Source: Bradyrhizobium sp. LTSP885 (lineage in GTDB: Bacteria; Pseudomonadota; Alphaproteobacteria; Rhizobiales; Xanthobacteraceae). From it: 64,000 nucleotides of DNA. Under the pieces are notes generated by a model, which saw nothing but the letters and a program-made list of their open reading frames with translations, was not told the origin of the DNA and made no database searches. Both the position numbers and the translations under genes were made by a program. The DNA is taken from assembly GCF_000938305.1 (NCBI RefSeq), contig NZ_JYMT01000038.1, positions 380,136 to 444,135 on the forward strand. Reading direction: 5' to 3'. How positions within the stretch are numbered: the stretch's first letter is position 1; each line of letters begins with the position of its first letter. Below, piece after piece: positions 7,917 through 15,677 of this stretch.

Positions 7917-8438
7917 TCAGCTCGTGCTTTGCCCGGTCACGGCGCCGAGATTCTCGTGCAGCCGGCGCAGCAGGTCGATCAGCACCTCGCGCTCGTCCTT
8001 TTTCAGGCAGGACAGCAGCCGCCGCTCGCGCTCCAGCGCGGCGACAATGACCCTGTCGTGGACGGCGCGGCCGCGCGCGGTCAGCGTGATCGAATGGGTG
8101 CGGCCGTCGTCGGGTGCAGTGCGGATCGCCAGCAGGCCGCGCTTTTGCAGCGCCGCGAGGTTGCGGCTGACCGGCCCCTTGTCGAAGCCGATGACGTGGC
8201 AGATCCGCGAGGCCGGAATGCCGGGCTCGATCGCGAGCTGCGATATGATCCGCCATTCGGTGACGTTGACGCCGAAATTCTTCTGGTAAAAGGCGGTGGC
8301 GCTGTTCGACAGCTTGTTGCCGATGAAGGTGATGAACGCCGGCACATAGCGATCGAGGTCGAGCAGCAGGCCGCTGGCGGCATCTGCGGGATCGGCCGGT
8401 CTGGGCCGGCGTGGCTTTCGGGGGAGGGGCGTACTCAT
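7917..8438 (-). CDS. MarR family transcriptional regulator
   Basis: A 173-residue MarR-type repressor. A basic, proline-rich leader (~residues 5-20) is followed by dimerisation helices, then the winged helix at about residues 60-130 (TEWRIISQLAIEPG, SRICHVIGFDKGPVSRNLAAL, wing DDGRTHSITLT). It diverges from the P450 gene, with 82 bases between the start codons, and is convergent with feruloyl-CoA synthase. Many MarR proteins beside hydroxycinnamate genes respond to aromatic acids or their CoA esters, so it is the prime candidate for the GTTGC-N4-GCAAC sites. That link is inference. Confidence 0.88.
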   Translation of the reverse strand: MSTPLPRKPRRPRPADPADAASGLLLDLDRYVPAFITFIGNKLSNSATAFYQKNFGVNVTEWRIISQLAIEPGIPASRICHVIGFDKGPVSRNLAALQKRGLLAIRTAPDDGRTHSITLTARGRAVHDRVIVAALERERRLLSCLKKDEREVLIDLLRRLHENLGAVTGQSTS

Positions 8439-8520
8439 CTCTCAAATCATCGCTGTGAAATGGCTCGGGAGCAATAGATATGCGGCCCGTCTTGACAAGA
8501 TCAAACCTCGGGAGGTCTCG

Positions 8521-9720
8521 ATGACAGTATCCGGCACGTCCGTCCCGCATCTCGACGTCGACCCCTTTGCGATGGATTTCTTTGCCGACCCGTTCCCGAC
8601 CCATGAGCGGCTACGCGAAGCCGGTCCCGTGGTCTATCTCGACAAATGGAACGTCTACGGTGTGGCCCGCTACGCCGAGGTCCATGCGGTGCTGAACGAT
8701 CCCGCGACCTTCTGCTCCAGCCGCGGCGTCGGATTGAGCGACTTCGCCAAGGAGACGCCGTGGCGGCCGCCGAGCCTGATCCTGGAGGCCGACCCGCCCG
8801 CCCATGGCCGCACCCGCGCGGTGCTGAGTACCGTCCTGTCGGCGACCGTGCTGAAGCAGCTGCGCGGGCGCTTTGCCGTCGCCGCCGAGGCGCGCGTCGA
8901 TGCTCTGCTCGAGAAGCGCAGTTTCGACGCGATCGAGGAGCTCGCCGAGGCCTATCCGCTGTCGATCTTTCCGGATGCGCTGGGCCTGAGGCCGGAGGGC
9001 CGCGAGCATCTGCTGCCTTACGCGAGCCTGGTGTTCAACGCCTTCGGCCCGCCGAACCAGCTCCGCAAGGAGGCGATCGAGCGTTCGGCGCCGCACCAAG
9101 CCTATATTGCAGAGCAGTGTCAGCGCGACAATCTCACCCCTGATGGCATCGGCGCCTGCATCCACGCCCACGTCGATACCGGCGCCATCACCGCGACCGA
9201 GGCGCCGCTGCTGGTGCGCTCGCTGCTGTCGGCGGGTCTCGATACCACCGTCAACGGGATCGGCGCCGCCGTCTATTGCCTGGCGCGCTTCCCCGACCAA
9301 TTCCAGAAGCTGCGCGGTGACCCGACGCTGGCGCGCAACGCCTTCGAGGAAGCCGTGCGGTTCGAAAGCCCGGTCCAGACCTTCTTCCGCACCACCACAA
9401 GCGACGTCGAACTCGGCGGCGTCACGATCCCCGAAGGCGAGAAAGTCTTGATGTTCCTCGCCGCCGCCAACCGCGATCCGCGCCGTTGGGACCAGCCCGA
9501 TACTTACGACATCACCCGCCGCACCTCCGGCCATGTCGGCTACGGCTCGGGCATCCACATGTGTGTCGGCCAACTCGTTGCACGCCTCGAAGGCGAGGTG
9601 ATGATGGCGGCGCTGGCGCGGCGCGTCGCCAAGATCGAAATCACCGGCGAGCCAAGGCGCCTCTTCAACAATACGCTGCGCGGGCTCAGCAGCCTGCCAA
9701 TCGAGATCACGCCGGCCTGA
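8521..9720 (+). CDS. Cytochrome P450, CYP199A-like (para-substituted benzoate oxidation)
   Basis: A 399-residue soluble class I P450. It closely resembles CYP199A proteins of Rhodopseudomonas, which O-demethylate 4-methoxybenzoate. Shared segments include LDKWNVYGVARYAEV, FCSSRGVGLSDF and VRSLLSAGLDTTVNG. The I-helix Asp-Thr pair is in AGLDTT, the ExxR helix is in FEEAVRFESP and the haem ligand is Cys in GYGSGIHMCVG. A Tyr replaces the common Phe of the haem motif. The ATG at 8521 has GGGAGG 5'. It needs a ferredoxin and a reductase, neither of which is encoded nearby. It is probably cotranscribed with the binding protein at 9780. Confidence 0.9.
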   Translation: MTVSGTSVPHLDVDPFAMDFFADPFPTHERLREAGPVVYLDKWNVYGVARYAEVHAVLNDPATFCSSRGVGLSDFAKETPWRPPSLILEADPPAHGRTRAVLSTVLSATVLKQLRGRFAVAAEARVDALLEKRSFDAIEELAEAYPLSIFPDALGLRPEGREHLLPYASLVFNAFGPPNQLRKEAIERSAPHQAYIAEQCQRDNLTPDGIGACIHAHVDTGAITATEAPLLVRSLLSAGLDTTVNGIGAAVYCLARFPDQFQKLRGDPTLARNAFEEAVRFESPVQTFFRTTTSDVELGGVTIPEGEKVLMFLAAANRDPRRWDQPDTYDITRRTSGHVGYGSGIHMCVGQLVARLEGEVMMAALARRVAKIEITGEPRRLFNNTLRGLSSLPIEITPA

Positions 9721-9779
9721 CCAACAAACCTGATGCCGGCAACAGGCTGGCCGAGAGACAACACAAGAGAGGGGATACG

Positions 9780-10991
9780 ATGAGGGGCTTTGGGGTTGGT
9801 CTTGTATTGGCACTGTCCTGCGCGGCCGGCGTGGCGCATGCGCAGATATCCGGCGAGGTGGTGCGGGTCGGCGTGCTCAACGACATCTCCGGCATCTTCC
9901 AGGACACCAACGGCCTGGGCTCGGTCGAGGCCGCACGGATGGCCGCGGAGGATTTCAACGGCGGCGGCAAAGGCATCAAGGTCGAGATCGTTTATGCCGA
10001 TCACCAGAACAAGGCCGACGTCGGCTCCGCGATCGCGCGCAAATGGCTCGATGTCGACGGCGTCGATGCCATCGTCGACGTGCCGAACTCGGCCGTCGGG
10101 CTCGCCATCAACTCCCTCCTGCGCGATTCCAGGATGACGTTCCTGGCGTCCTCGACCGCAAGCTCCGATCTCACCGGCAAGGCCTGCTCGCCGAACACCA
10201 TCCAGTGGGTCAACGACGCCTGGGCGACCGGCAACACCACGGCGGCGGCGATGATGCAGCGCGGCGGCAAGGACTGGTATTTGGTTACGGTGGACTACGC
10301 GCTCGGCAAGGGCATCGAGGCTGAAGCGACCAACTACATCGAGAAGCACGGCGGCAAGGTGCTTGGCTCCAGCAAGCATCCGCTCGGCACCTCCGACTTC
10401 GCTTCTTTCCTGCTGCAGGCGCAGAACTCGAAAGCAAAAGTGATCGGGCTCGCCAACGCCGGCGGCGACACCATCAACACGGTGAAGCAGGCCACCGAGT
10501 TCGGCATCCAGCAGGGCGGCCAGACCCTGGTGGCGTTCCTGCTGTTCGTCAACGACGTCCACGGCATGGGCCTGAAGGTCGCGCAGGGCCTGCAACTGCT
10601 CGAGGCGTTCTACTGGGACATGAACGACGACACGCGTGCGTTTGCCAAGCGCTTCGCCGCGCGACCCGGCATGAACGGCAAGATGCCGAGCGGCAACCAG
10701 GCCGGCGTCTATGCTTCCACGCTAGCCTATCTCAACGCTGTCGCCGCCACCGGCAGCGACGATGCCAAGGTCGTGGTGCCGCAGCTGAAGACCTTCAAGG
10801 GGGCCGACAAACTGTTCGGCGACGTCACCATCCGCCAGGACGGCCGCGTCATCCATCCGATGTATCTGTTCGAGGTGAAAAAGCCGGAGGAGTCGAAGTA
10901 CCCGTACGACTATTACAAACTGATCGCGACCATCCCGGCGGATCAGGCGTTCCGCCCGCTCGCGGATGGCGGATGCTCGCTGGTGAAGTGA
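9780..10991 (+). CDS. ABC transporter periplasmic substrate-binding protein (branched-chain amino acid type)
   Basis: A 403-residue periplasmic binding protein with a Sec signal peptide cleaved near residue 21 (AHA|Q). The mature chain begins GEVVRVGVLNDISG. It shares length, the ADHQNK motif, SPNTI, HPLGTSDFASFLLQAQ and the DGGCSLVK C-terminus with the protein at 4679, so the two are paralogues flanking feruloyl-CoA synthase and the P450. A GAGAGGGG ribosome site precedes the ATG. No permease genes follow. Lying 59 bases after the P450, it probably delivers an aromatic acid such as a methoxybenzoate. The substrate is inferred from neighbours only. Confidence 0.87.
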   Translation: MRGFGVGLVLALSCAAGVAHAQISGEVVRVGVLNDISGIFQDTNGLGSVEAARMAAEDFNGGGKGIKVEIVYADHQNKADVGSAIARKWLDVDGVDAIVDVPNSAVGLAINSLLRDSRMTFLASSTASSDLTGKACSPNTIQWVNDAWATGNTTAAAMMQRGGKDWYLVTVDYALGKGIEAEATNYIEKHGGKVLGSSKHPLGTSDFASFLLQAQNSKAKVIGLANAGGDTINTVKQATEFGIQQGGQTLVAFLLFVNDVHGMGLKVAQGLQLLEAFYWDMNDDTRAFAKRFAARPGMNGKMPSGNQAGVYASTLAYLNAVAATGSDDAKVVVPQLKTFKGADKLFGDVTIRQDGRVIHPMYLFEVKKPEESKYPYDYYKLIATIPADQAFRPLADGGCSLVK

Positions 10992-11016
10992 GTCTATAGC
11001 TGCGCATGTCGCTGCG

Positions 11017-11156
11017 CCCCCTCTCCCCTTGTGGGAGAGGGCTGGGGTGAGGGGTATCTCTCCATACGGCGTCGTGCTTGGATAGACCGCAATCCCTCAC
11101 CCGGATCGCATTCCGCTTCGCGTCATGCCATCCGGCCTCTCCCACAAGGGGAGAGG
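11017..11156. repeat. Dispersed palindromic intergenic repeat, family A (CTCTCCCC...GGGGAGAG type)
   Basis: The left arm CCCCTCTCCCCTTGTGGGAGAGG and the right arm ending CCTCTCCCACAAGGGGAGAGG are inverted copies, each itself a hairpin, separated by CTCACCCGGATCGCATT. The repeat lies just after the binding-protein stop and may terminate or stabilise that transcript. Relatives lie at 20823-20973 and 48099-48235; a solo right arm is at 12303-12378. Confidence 0.85.
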
Positions 11157-11284
11157 CGGAACACCGTGTGTCGGTTGCACTGAGGTTAGAGCAATCCAGT
11201 CCGCGCTCGGCGAGGAACGGGAGTCAGTTGCCAATACCTCGGCGGTCATTCAGCGCTTTCGTACGACCTTGAGTCGGGCTGATA

Positions 11285-12130
11285 CTAGGAGTTTACAACC
11301 TTATCCCTGTCCCGCTTGTATTGGAGCAACTGCGACACCGCATCGTAGGAATGATACCTTGCATAGACGCTCTTTGCATTCCTCTCGCGCAAATCAGCTA
11401 AAGCGTCGGCCCAGTAGGCTACCATGGCGCGGCGAACTCCGTCGCGCGAAAAGAAGCGTTCCGCTCTTGCAAAGTCCTCATCGAAGCTAACGCTCACTGC
11501 TCTTTCGGCGGCTTTGTAGTCGGCATCGCGAACGTCTCCGCCATGTTGGCCGAGCCACATGATTGTTTTTGGGTACTCCAGAATTAGACGGTCGAGCACG
11601 AGGTAATGCGAGAACTTCCCGTCGATTGGTGCTCGAGTACTAAACGCAACTTCATGAGATCCAATGTTCAGCGTGAACCAGCGTCCTCCGTTTGTCTGTG
11701 GGAGAACGCTTAAGGTCCATGCTCCCTGGATATCGAGGTTGCCGTACAGTCCCGAGAGCTGAAAGAGACGGAAGAGAAATAATCTGACGTCGGGATTGTT
11801 AAAGAGCTGATCCGTTCTCTCTGGGTCGACGCGGAGTGGCTGACTGATCGAACGCAGTCGCTCTCTGGCTTCGTGCGGAGCCACACTAGACAGCTCCCGT
11901 GTTCCTTCAACTTCCACGTTGCGGGTGCGAAAATGCCGATGAAGCGCGCTCTCCACGGCTGTGCAGTCTGTCACATGGACGAAGTCGGACAATTCCCAAG
12001 GGCCGTGAGGGGCGTATGCCTCACCTCCATTTATCCCTCGGAGGCGTTCACTGATAGGCCGCTCGGTGCGGCCAATCTTTATGTAATCGCTATTTGGTGA
12101 AACTAGTACATAGACAAACCCTTGCGGCAT
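11285..12130 (-). CDS. GIY-YIG (T5orf172/MUG113-like) nuclease-domain protein, accessory
   Basis: A 281-residue protein whose first ~90 residues match the GIY-YIG fold of T5orf172 type: VYVLVSPNSDYIKIGRTERP carries the two motif strands, then RLRGIN and the helix with VESALHRHF. The remaining ~190 residues form an uncharacterised domain. Codon choice and base composition are visibly more AT-rich than all neighbours, suggesting transfer. It stands alone between two direct copies of a 76-base repeat arm (11085-11160 and 12303-12378), so it looks like cargo placed within a repeat. Target and role are unknown; phage defence or a stand-alone nuclease are possibilities. Confidence 0.8.
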   Translation of the reverse strand: MPQGFVYVLVSPNSDYIKIGRTERPISERLRGINGGEAYAPHGPWELSDFVHVTDCTAVESALHRHFRTRNVEVEGTRELSSVAPHEARERLRSISQPLRVDPERTDQLFNNPDVRLFLFRLFQLSGLYGNLDIQGAWTLSVLPQTNGGRWFTLNIGSHEVAFSTRAPIDGKFSHYLVLDRLILEYPKTIMWLGQHGGDVRDADYKAAERAVSVSFDEDFARAERFFSRDGVRRAMVAYWADALADLRERNAKSVYARYHSYDAVSQLLQYKRDRDKVVNS

Positions 12131-12302
12131 GCTCTCCCCAATCCGATCCAGACACCGTCGGTGTCATGTCGCTACAGACGTCACCGAAATCTTACTCCTC
12201 ACGGCCAGAATTTGTATCTGTAGAATTTGAAGGACGACGCATTGGATGAATGGTGGGCACGGCGCTATCGAGCTCTTGCCCGCCCTCTGATCTGCTCGGA
12301 GA

Positions 12303-12378
12303 GACCGCAACCCCTCACCCGGATCGCATTCCGCTTCGCTTCATGCGATCCGGCCTCTCCCACAAGGGGAGAGGCGGA
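12303..12378. repeat. Solo right arm of family A repeat
   Basis: These 76 bases match 11085-11160 with about three mismatches and the same orientation, but lack the left arm. With the full element at 11017-11156 they bracket the GIY-YIG gene as direct repeats 1.14 kb apart. Confidence 0.85.
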
Positions 12379-12403
12379 CCGAGGTCGTGGCGACTACTCG
12401 CGC

Positions 12404-14068
12404 TCAAGGCGCGCAAGTGAAACTCGCCGCGCCTGTCACCGGTCCCGCCTTGTAATGCGGCCAGGCCGGCCAGCGGCACAGCGGCAGTGCGCGCAGCGGG
12501 GCGAAGTCCGGCGCCGCGACTTTCTGCTCGACGACTTCGAGATCGCCGGGCGCCTTGCCGTTCTCGACCCAGTCGACCAGCACCGCGAGCATGTCGACAT
12601 TGGCCGGCGCGCCGGAGCCGACATGGTCGACGCCGGGCGCGGTGTAGAGCCGCGCGAACTCTGCCGTCTTGTCCTTGCCGAGCGTCTTCTCGACGTTTTC
12701 GAAATAGCGGATGCCGGCATAGGGGCTTTGCGCGTAGTCGGCCATGTGTTCGAGGATCACCAGCTTGCCGCCGTGGGCACGGAAGCGGCTGAGGTCCGGA
12801 TCGGTCGAATCCATCAGCTGCGACACCTGCAGCACGCGTTCCTTGTGGTCCTCCGGCTTGTAGGTCGTGACATCGAGCTTTGGATCACGCGCGAACACAT
12901 ACTGAATCCCGCCGGCGCCATAGATCCAGGCGATGCCATTGGTCGGAGCCGGCGGCTGCGCCGGTGCCGAGGTGCCGAGCCACCACGCGAGCCAGCCGCC
13001 GGTCGGGCCGAAGGCCGGCGTGTTCTCCCCGGAGACGCCCCAGCCCGGATAGTCGTCGAGCCCGTTGGCCATCGTGAAGGAGAACTTGTAGGGCGAATGC
13101 AGCGTATTGATCGCCGCGATTTGCTTGTCGGTCAGGCAGTCATCGCCGCTCTGGCCCGCGGCGCAGCGCAGCGTCTCCGGTTTGAACTGCGCTTTGCAGC
13201 CGACCGGATTCTGCACCAGGGCGTCGTCGGAGCCGTCATCCTTGTCGCAGGCCTTCAGCACCGCATCGGCGACAAGCTTCACCTGCGCGGGGCGGATCCA
13301 GCCGTCGCCGATCGTTGCGACGCCCGACCGGGTGCCGGCATGCTGCAGGCCGACCCAATTGATCACGGGCACGCGCGCCAAAATGCCGTCGAAATCCTGG
13401 GGGTAACGTTGCGCCATGGTCAGCGCCTCGCGGCCGCCTTCCGACGATCCCATGAAATACATCTTGGCCGGCGGATTGCCGTAGGCGCGCACCATCAGCG
13501 CGCGCGCCGCATCGCGGACCTTCTTGTAGGCCTTGTGCGAAAAATTCTCGAACGCCTCGTCGTTGAGCGCGAACAGTTGCGGCGGCTCGCCGGGCTTGGA
13601 CTCATGGCCGGAGTCCGTCCCGTAGGTCGTAAAGCCGAGCGCCAGCGGCGCGGCCTTGCCGAACGGATAGGCCGGCGGCAGCGAGAGGCCGGTGATCAGC
13701 ACGCCGTTGAATCCGCCGCCGCCATATTGCAGCGAGCGGCCGTTCCACTCGACCGGCAAATTGACCTCGAACTTGATCGGCGGCGCTGCGGAATCGGTCG
13801 CGGCGATATGCCCGAGCACCTTGCAGAAGGCGGGATTGGCCGGGACGATGCGTCCCGCCGGCGTCGCCGACTTCTCCGTCACAGTGAGCGGCGTTGGCGC
13901 CTGTGATGTAGCGCTATCGATTGTGACGGCGCCGTCGGCCGGGCCGGCCAGGCCGCTGCAGGTCGCCGCGGGATCGCCGACCATTTCCGATGCCACGGCA
14001 TCGCCAGAGAATGACATCAGCGTGACAAGCGAAGCCGCCAGCGCGATGGCGCGCGTGTCGATCTGCAT
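12404..14068 (-). CDS. Tannase/feruloyl esterase family alpha/beta hydrolase, secreted
   Basis: A 554-residue secreted hydrolase of the tannase/feruloyl-esterase family, which splits ester bonds of gallate or hydroxycinnamate esters. It has a Sec signal peptide (cleavage near AVAS|E, ~residue 27). The nucleophile Ser is in GSSEGG and the catalytic His in VDHVGSGAP; the family's conserved PLCRWPAWPHY end is present. Several Cys pairs fit disulfides. GGGAGGGAACA precedes the ATG. A GTTGC-N4-GCAAG palindrome lies 21 bases upstream. With the ligase, P450 and binding proteins it suggests extracellular release of plant phenolic acids followed by uptake. Substrate preference cannot be read from sequence. 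Confidence 0.87.
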   Translation of the reverse strand: MQIDTRAIALAASLVTLMSFSGDAVASEMVGDPAATCSGLAGPADGAVTIDSATSQAPTPLTVTEKSATPAGRIVPANPAFCKVLGHIAATDSAAPPIKFEVNLPVEWNGRSLQYGGGGFNGVLITGLSLPPAYPFGKAAPLALGFTTYGTDSGHESKPGEPPQLFALNDEAFENFSHKAYKKVRDAARALMVRAYGNPPAKMYFMGSSEGGREALTMAQRYPQDFDGILARVPVINWVGLQHAGTRSGVATIGDGWIRPAQVKLVADAVLKACDKDDGSDDALVQNPVGCKAQFKPETLRCAAGQSGDDCLTDKQIAAINTLHSPYKFSFTMANGLDDYPGWGVSGENTPAFGPTGGWLAWWLGTSAPAQPPAPTNGIAWIYGAGGIQYVFARDPKLDVTTYKPEDHKERVLQVSQLMDSTDPDLSRFRAHGGKLVILEHMADYAQSPYAGIRYFENVEKTLGKDKTAEFARLYTAPGVDHVGSGAPANVDMLAVLVDWVENGKAPGDLEVVEQKVAAPDFAPLRALPLCRWPAWPHYKAGPVTGAASFTCAP

Positions 14069-14089
14069 TGTTCCCTCCCAGGGAAGATT

Positions 14090-14103
14090 GTTGCTAGGGC
14101 AAG
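14090..14103. promoter_or_regulatory. GTTGC-N4-GCAAG palindrome (candidate shared operator, copy 2)
   Basis: GTTGCTAGGGCAAG lies 21 bases 5' of the esterase ATG. On the gene's strand it reads CTTGCCCTAGCAAC and keeps the core TTGCCYTMGCAAC found at 7777-7790 and 19374-19387. Its place at the transcription start region fits repression. Confidence 0.55.
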
Positions 14104-14164
14104 TATTTCACGCGAAGCGGCGGTACACAATGGTGGGTGGTCGAGATTGAGTTACAACCTATCC

Positions 14165-14250
14165 CGTCATTGCGAGCGAAGCGAAGCAATCCATCGTGCC
14201 GCATACGCGGAGGATGGATTGCTTCGTCGCTATCGCTCCTCGCAATGACG
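14165..14250. repeat. Dispersed palindromic intergenic repeat, family D (CGTCATTGCGAGCGAAGCGAAGCAATCC type)
   Basis: The stretch begins CGTCATTGCGAGCGAAGCG and ends CGCTCCTCGCAATGACG; GAAGCAATCCATC and GATGGATTGCTTC pair inside. It is a near-complete inverted repeat that folds as one long hairpin, placed between the NADH dehydrogenase 3' end and the esterase 5' region. Confidence 0.85.
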
Positions 14251-14282
14251 CAGACTGAATTCCCGTATCGCCGTCGGCGCCT

Positions 14283-15557
14283 CTACTTGTCCACCTTGCT
14301 GCTGCCTTGCGTGATCAGCCGGGCGGCGCGCTGGTTGCGGGCGTGGATCCACATCCAGCTCAGCGCGACGCTGAGGCGGTTGCGCAGGCCGATCAGGAAG
14401 TAGATGTGGGCGATGCCCCAGATCCACCAGGCGATGGTGCCGCGCAGCTTGAACTTGCCGAAGTCGATCACCGCGAGCCGCTTGCCGATCTGCGCGAGGC
14501 TGCCGGCATGCTTGTAGCGGAATGGCGGCAGGGTTTCGCCCTTGAGCCGCGCCTTGATCTGGGCTGCCACATAACGTCCCTCCTGCTTCGCCGCCGGCGC
14601 GATGCCAGGCACCGGATTGCCGTCGGAATCCTTGATCGTGACGGTGTCGCCGACTGCGAAGATATCGGGATGGCCGGGCACGGTGAGATCGGGCTCGACC
14701 TGCAGCCGCTGGGCGCGATCGGCCGGCGCGTTCAGCCATTCGGCCGCGCGCGAGGCCTGGACGCCGGCGGCCCAGACGATGGTGCGAGCCTCCAACCGCT
14801 TGCCGCCATAGACCACGCCGTCGGCCGAGCATTCGGTGACGGGCTCGCCCAGCATCACCTCGATACCGAGGCTTTGCAGCGAGCGCTGCGCATAGGCGGA
14901 GAGATCGTCGGGAAAGCCGGCGAGCACGCGCGGGCCGGCCTCGATCAGCACGACGCGCGCCTTGCGGGTGTCGATGTGGCGGAAGTCGCGCGGCAGCGTG
15001 TCATTGGCGAGGTCGGCGATGGTGCCGGCCATCTCGACGCCGGTTGGGCCGGCGCCGATTACGACGAAGGTCAACAGTGCCGCGCGGATCTCCGGATCGG
15101 TCTCGCGCTCGGCGCGCTCGAAGGCGACGAGGATGCGCCGGCGCAATGTGGTGGCGTCCTCCAGCGTCTTCAGCCCGGGTGCGAACGGCTCCCATTCGTC
15201 ATGACCGAAATAGGCATGGCGTGCGCCGGTGGCGAGGATCAGCGTGTCATAGGGAATGCTGTCGCCGTCATCGACCAGCACGTGCTTGCCGGCTGCATCG
15301 ACGCCGCAGGCATTGGCAAACAAGGTGGTCACATCGGGGCGGTCGCGCAGGAGGTAGCGGATCGGCCAGGCGATCTCGCTGGTCGCGAGCGACGCGGTCG
15401 CGACCTGGTAGAGCAGAGGCTGAAACAGATGGTGGTTGCGACGGTCGATCAGGGTGATCTCGACCGGCGCGCCTGACAGCCCGAATGCGGCCTCGAGCCC
15501 GCCGAAGCCGGCGCCGACGATCACCACGCGATGGGGTTTGGCCGGTGCTTGCGTCAT
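14283..15557 (-). CDS. ndh: Type II NADH:quinone oxidoreductase (NDH-2)
   Basis: A 424-residue single-subunit FAD enzyme that passes electrons from NADH to quinone without proton pumping. The FAD-binding GAGFGGLEAAF lies at the N-terminus, the NAD-binding GAGPTGVEMAG near residue 170, and the second FAD contact DIFAVGDT near residue 300. The C-terminal segment (~residues 350-400, WWIWGIAHIYFLIGL) is hydrophobic/amphipathic as expected for membrane attachment. It is a single gene bounded by repeats, probably transcribed alone. A related pyridine nucleotide-disulphide oxidoreductase function is possible but the C-terminal membrane anchor favours NDH-2. Confidence 0.85.
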   Translation of the reverse strand: MTQAPAKPHRVVIVGAGFGGLEAAFGLSGAPVEITLIDRRNHHLFQPLLYQVATASLATSEIAWPIRYLLRDRPDVTTLFANACGVDAAGKHVLVDDGDSIPYDTLILATGARHAYFGHDEWEPFAPGLKTLEDATTLRRRILVAFERAERETDPEIRAALLTFVVIGAGPTGVEMAGTIADLANDTLPRDFRHIDTRKARVVLIEAGPRVLAGFPDDLSAYAQRSLQSLGIEVMLGEPVTECSADGVVYGGKRLEARTIVWAAGVQASRAAEWLNAPADRAQRLQVEPDLTVPGHPDIFAVGDTVTIKDSDGNPVPGIAPAAKQEGRYVAAQIKARLKGETLPPFRYKHAGSLAQIGKRLAVIDFGKFKLRGTIAWWIWGIAHIYFLIGLRNRLSVALSWMWIHARNQRAARLITQGSSKVDK

Positions 15558-15677
15558 GCGATGTCGCCCTCGGTTTCGAATGGCTTCGTCGCCTGATTAT
15601 GTAGTCATTCGCGCGTCCATTCCAAGACGAATATTCCAAGACGAATTACCCGATCGGACGATAGCAAAGCGCTATCG

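Noticed and set aside
11285..12130. GIY-YIG gene as a homing endonuclease inside an intron
   Set aside because: It is not inside another gene and no intron-like structure or split gene flanks it.
12227..13906. Plus-strand open frame of 559 codons
   Set aside because: It lies antisense to the secreted esterase gene and starts inside a repeat; composition is that of a shadow frame.
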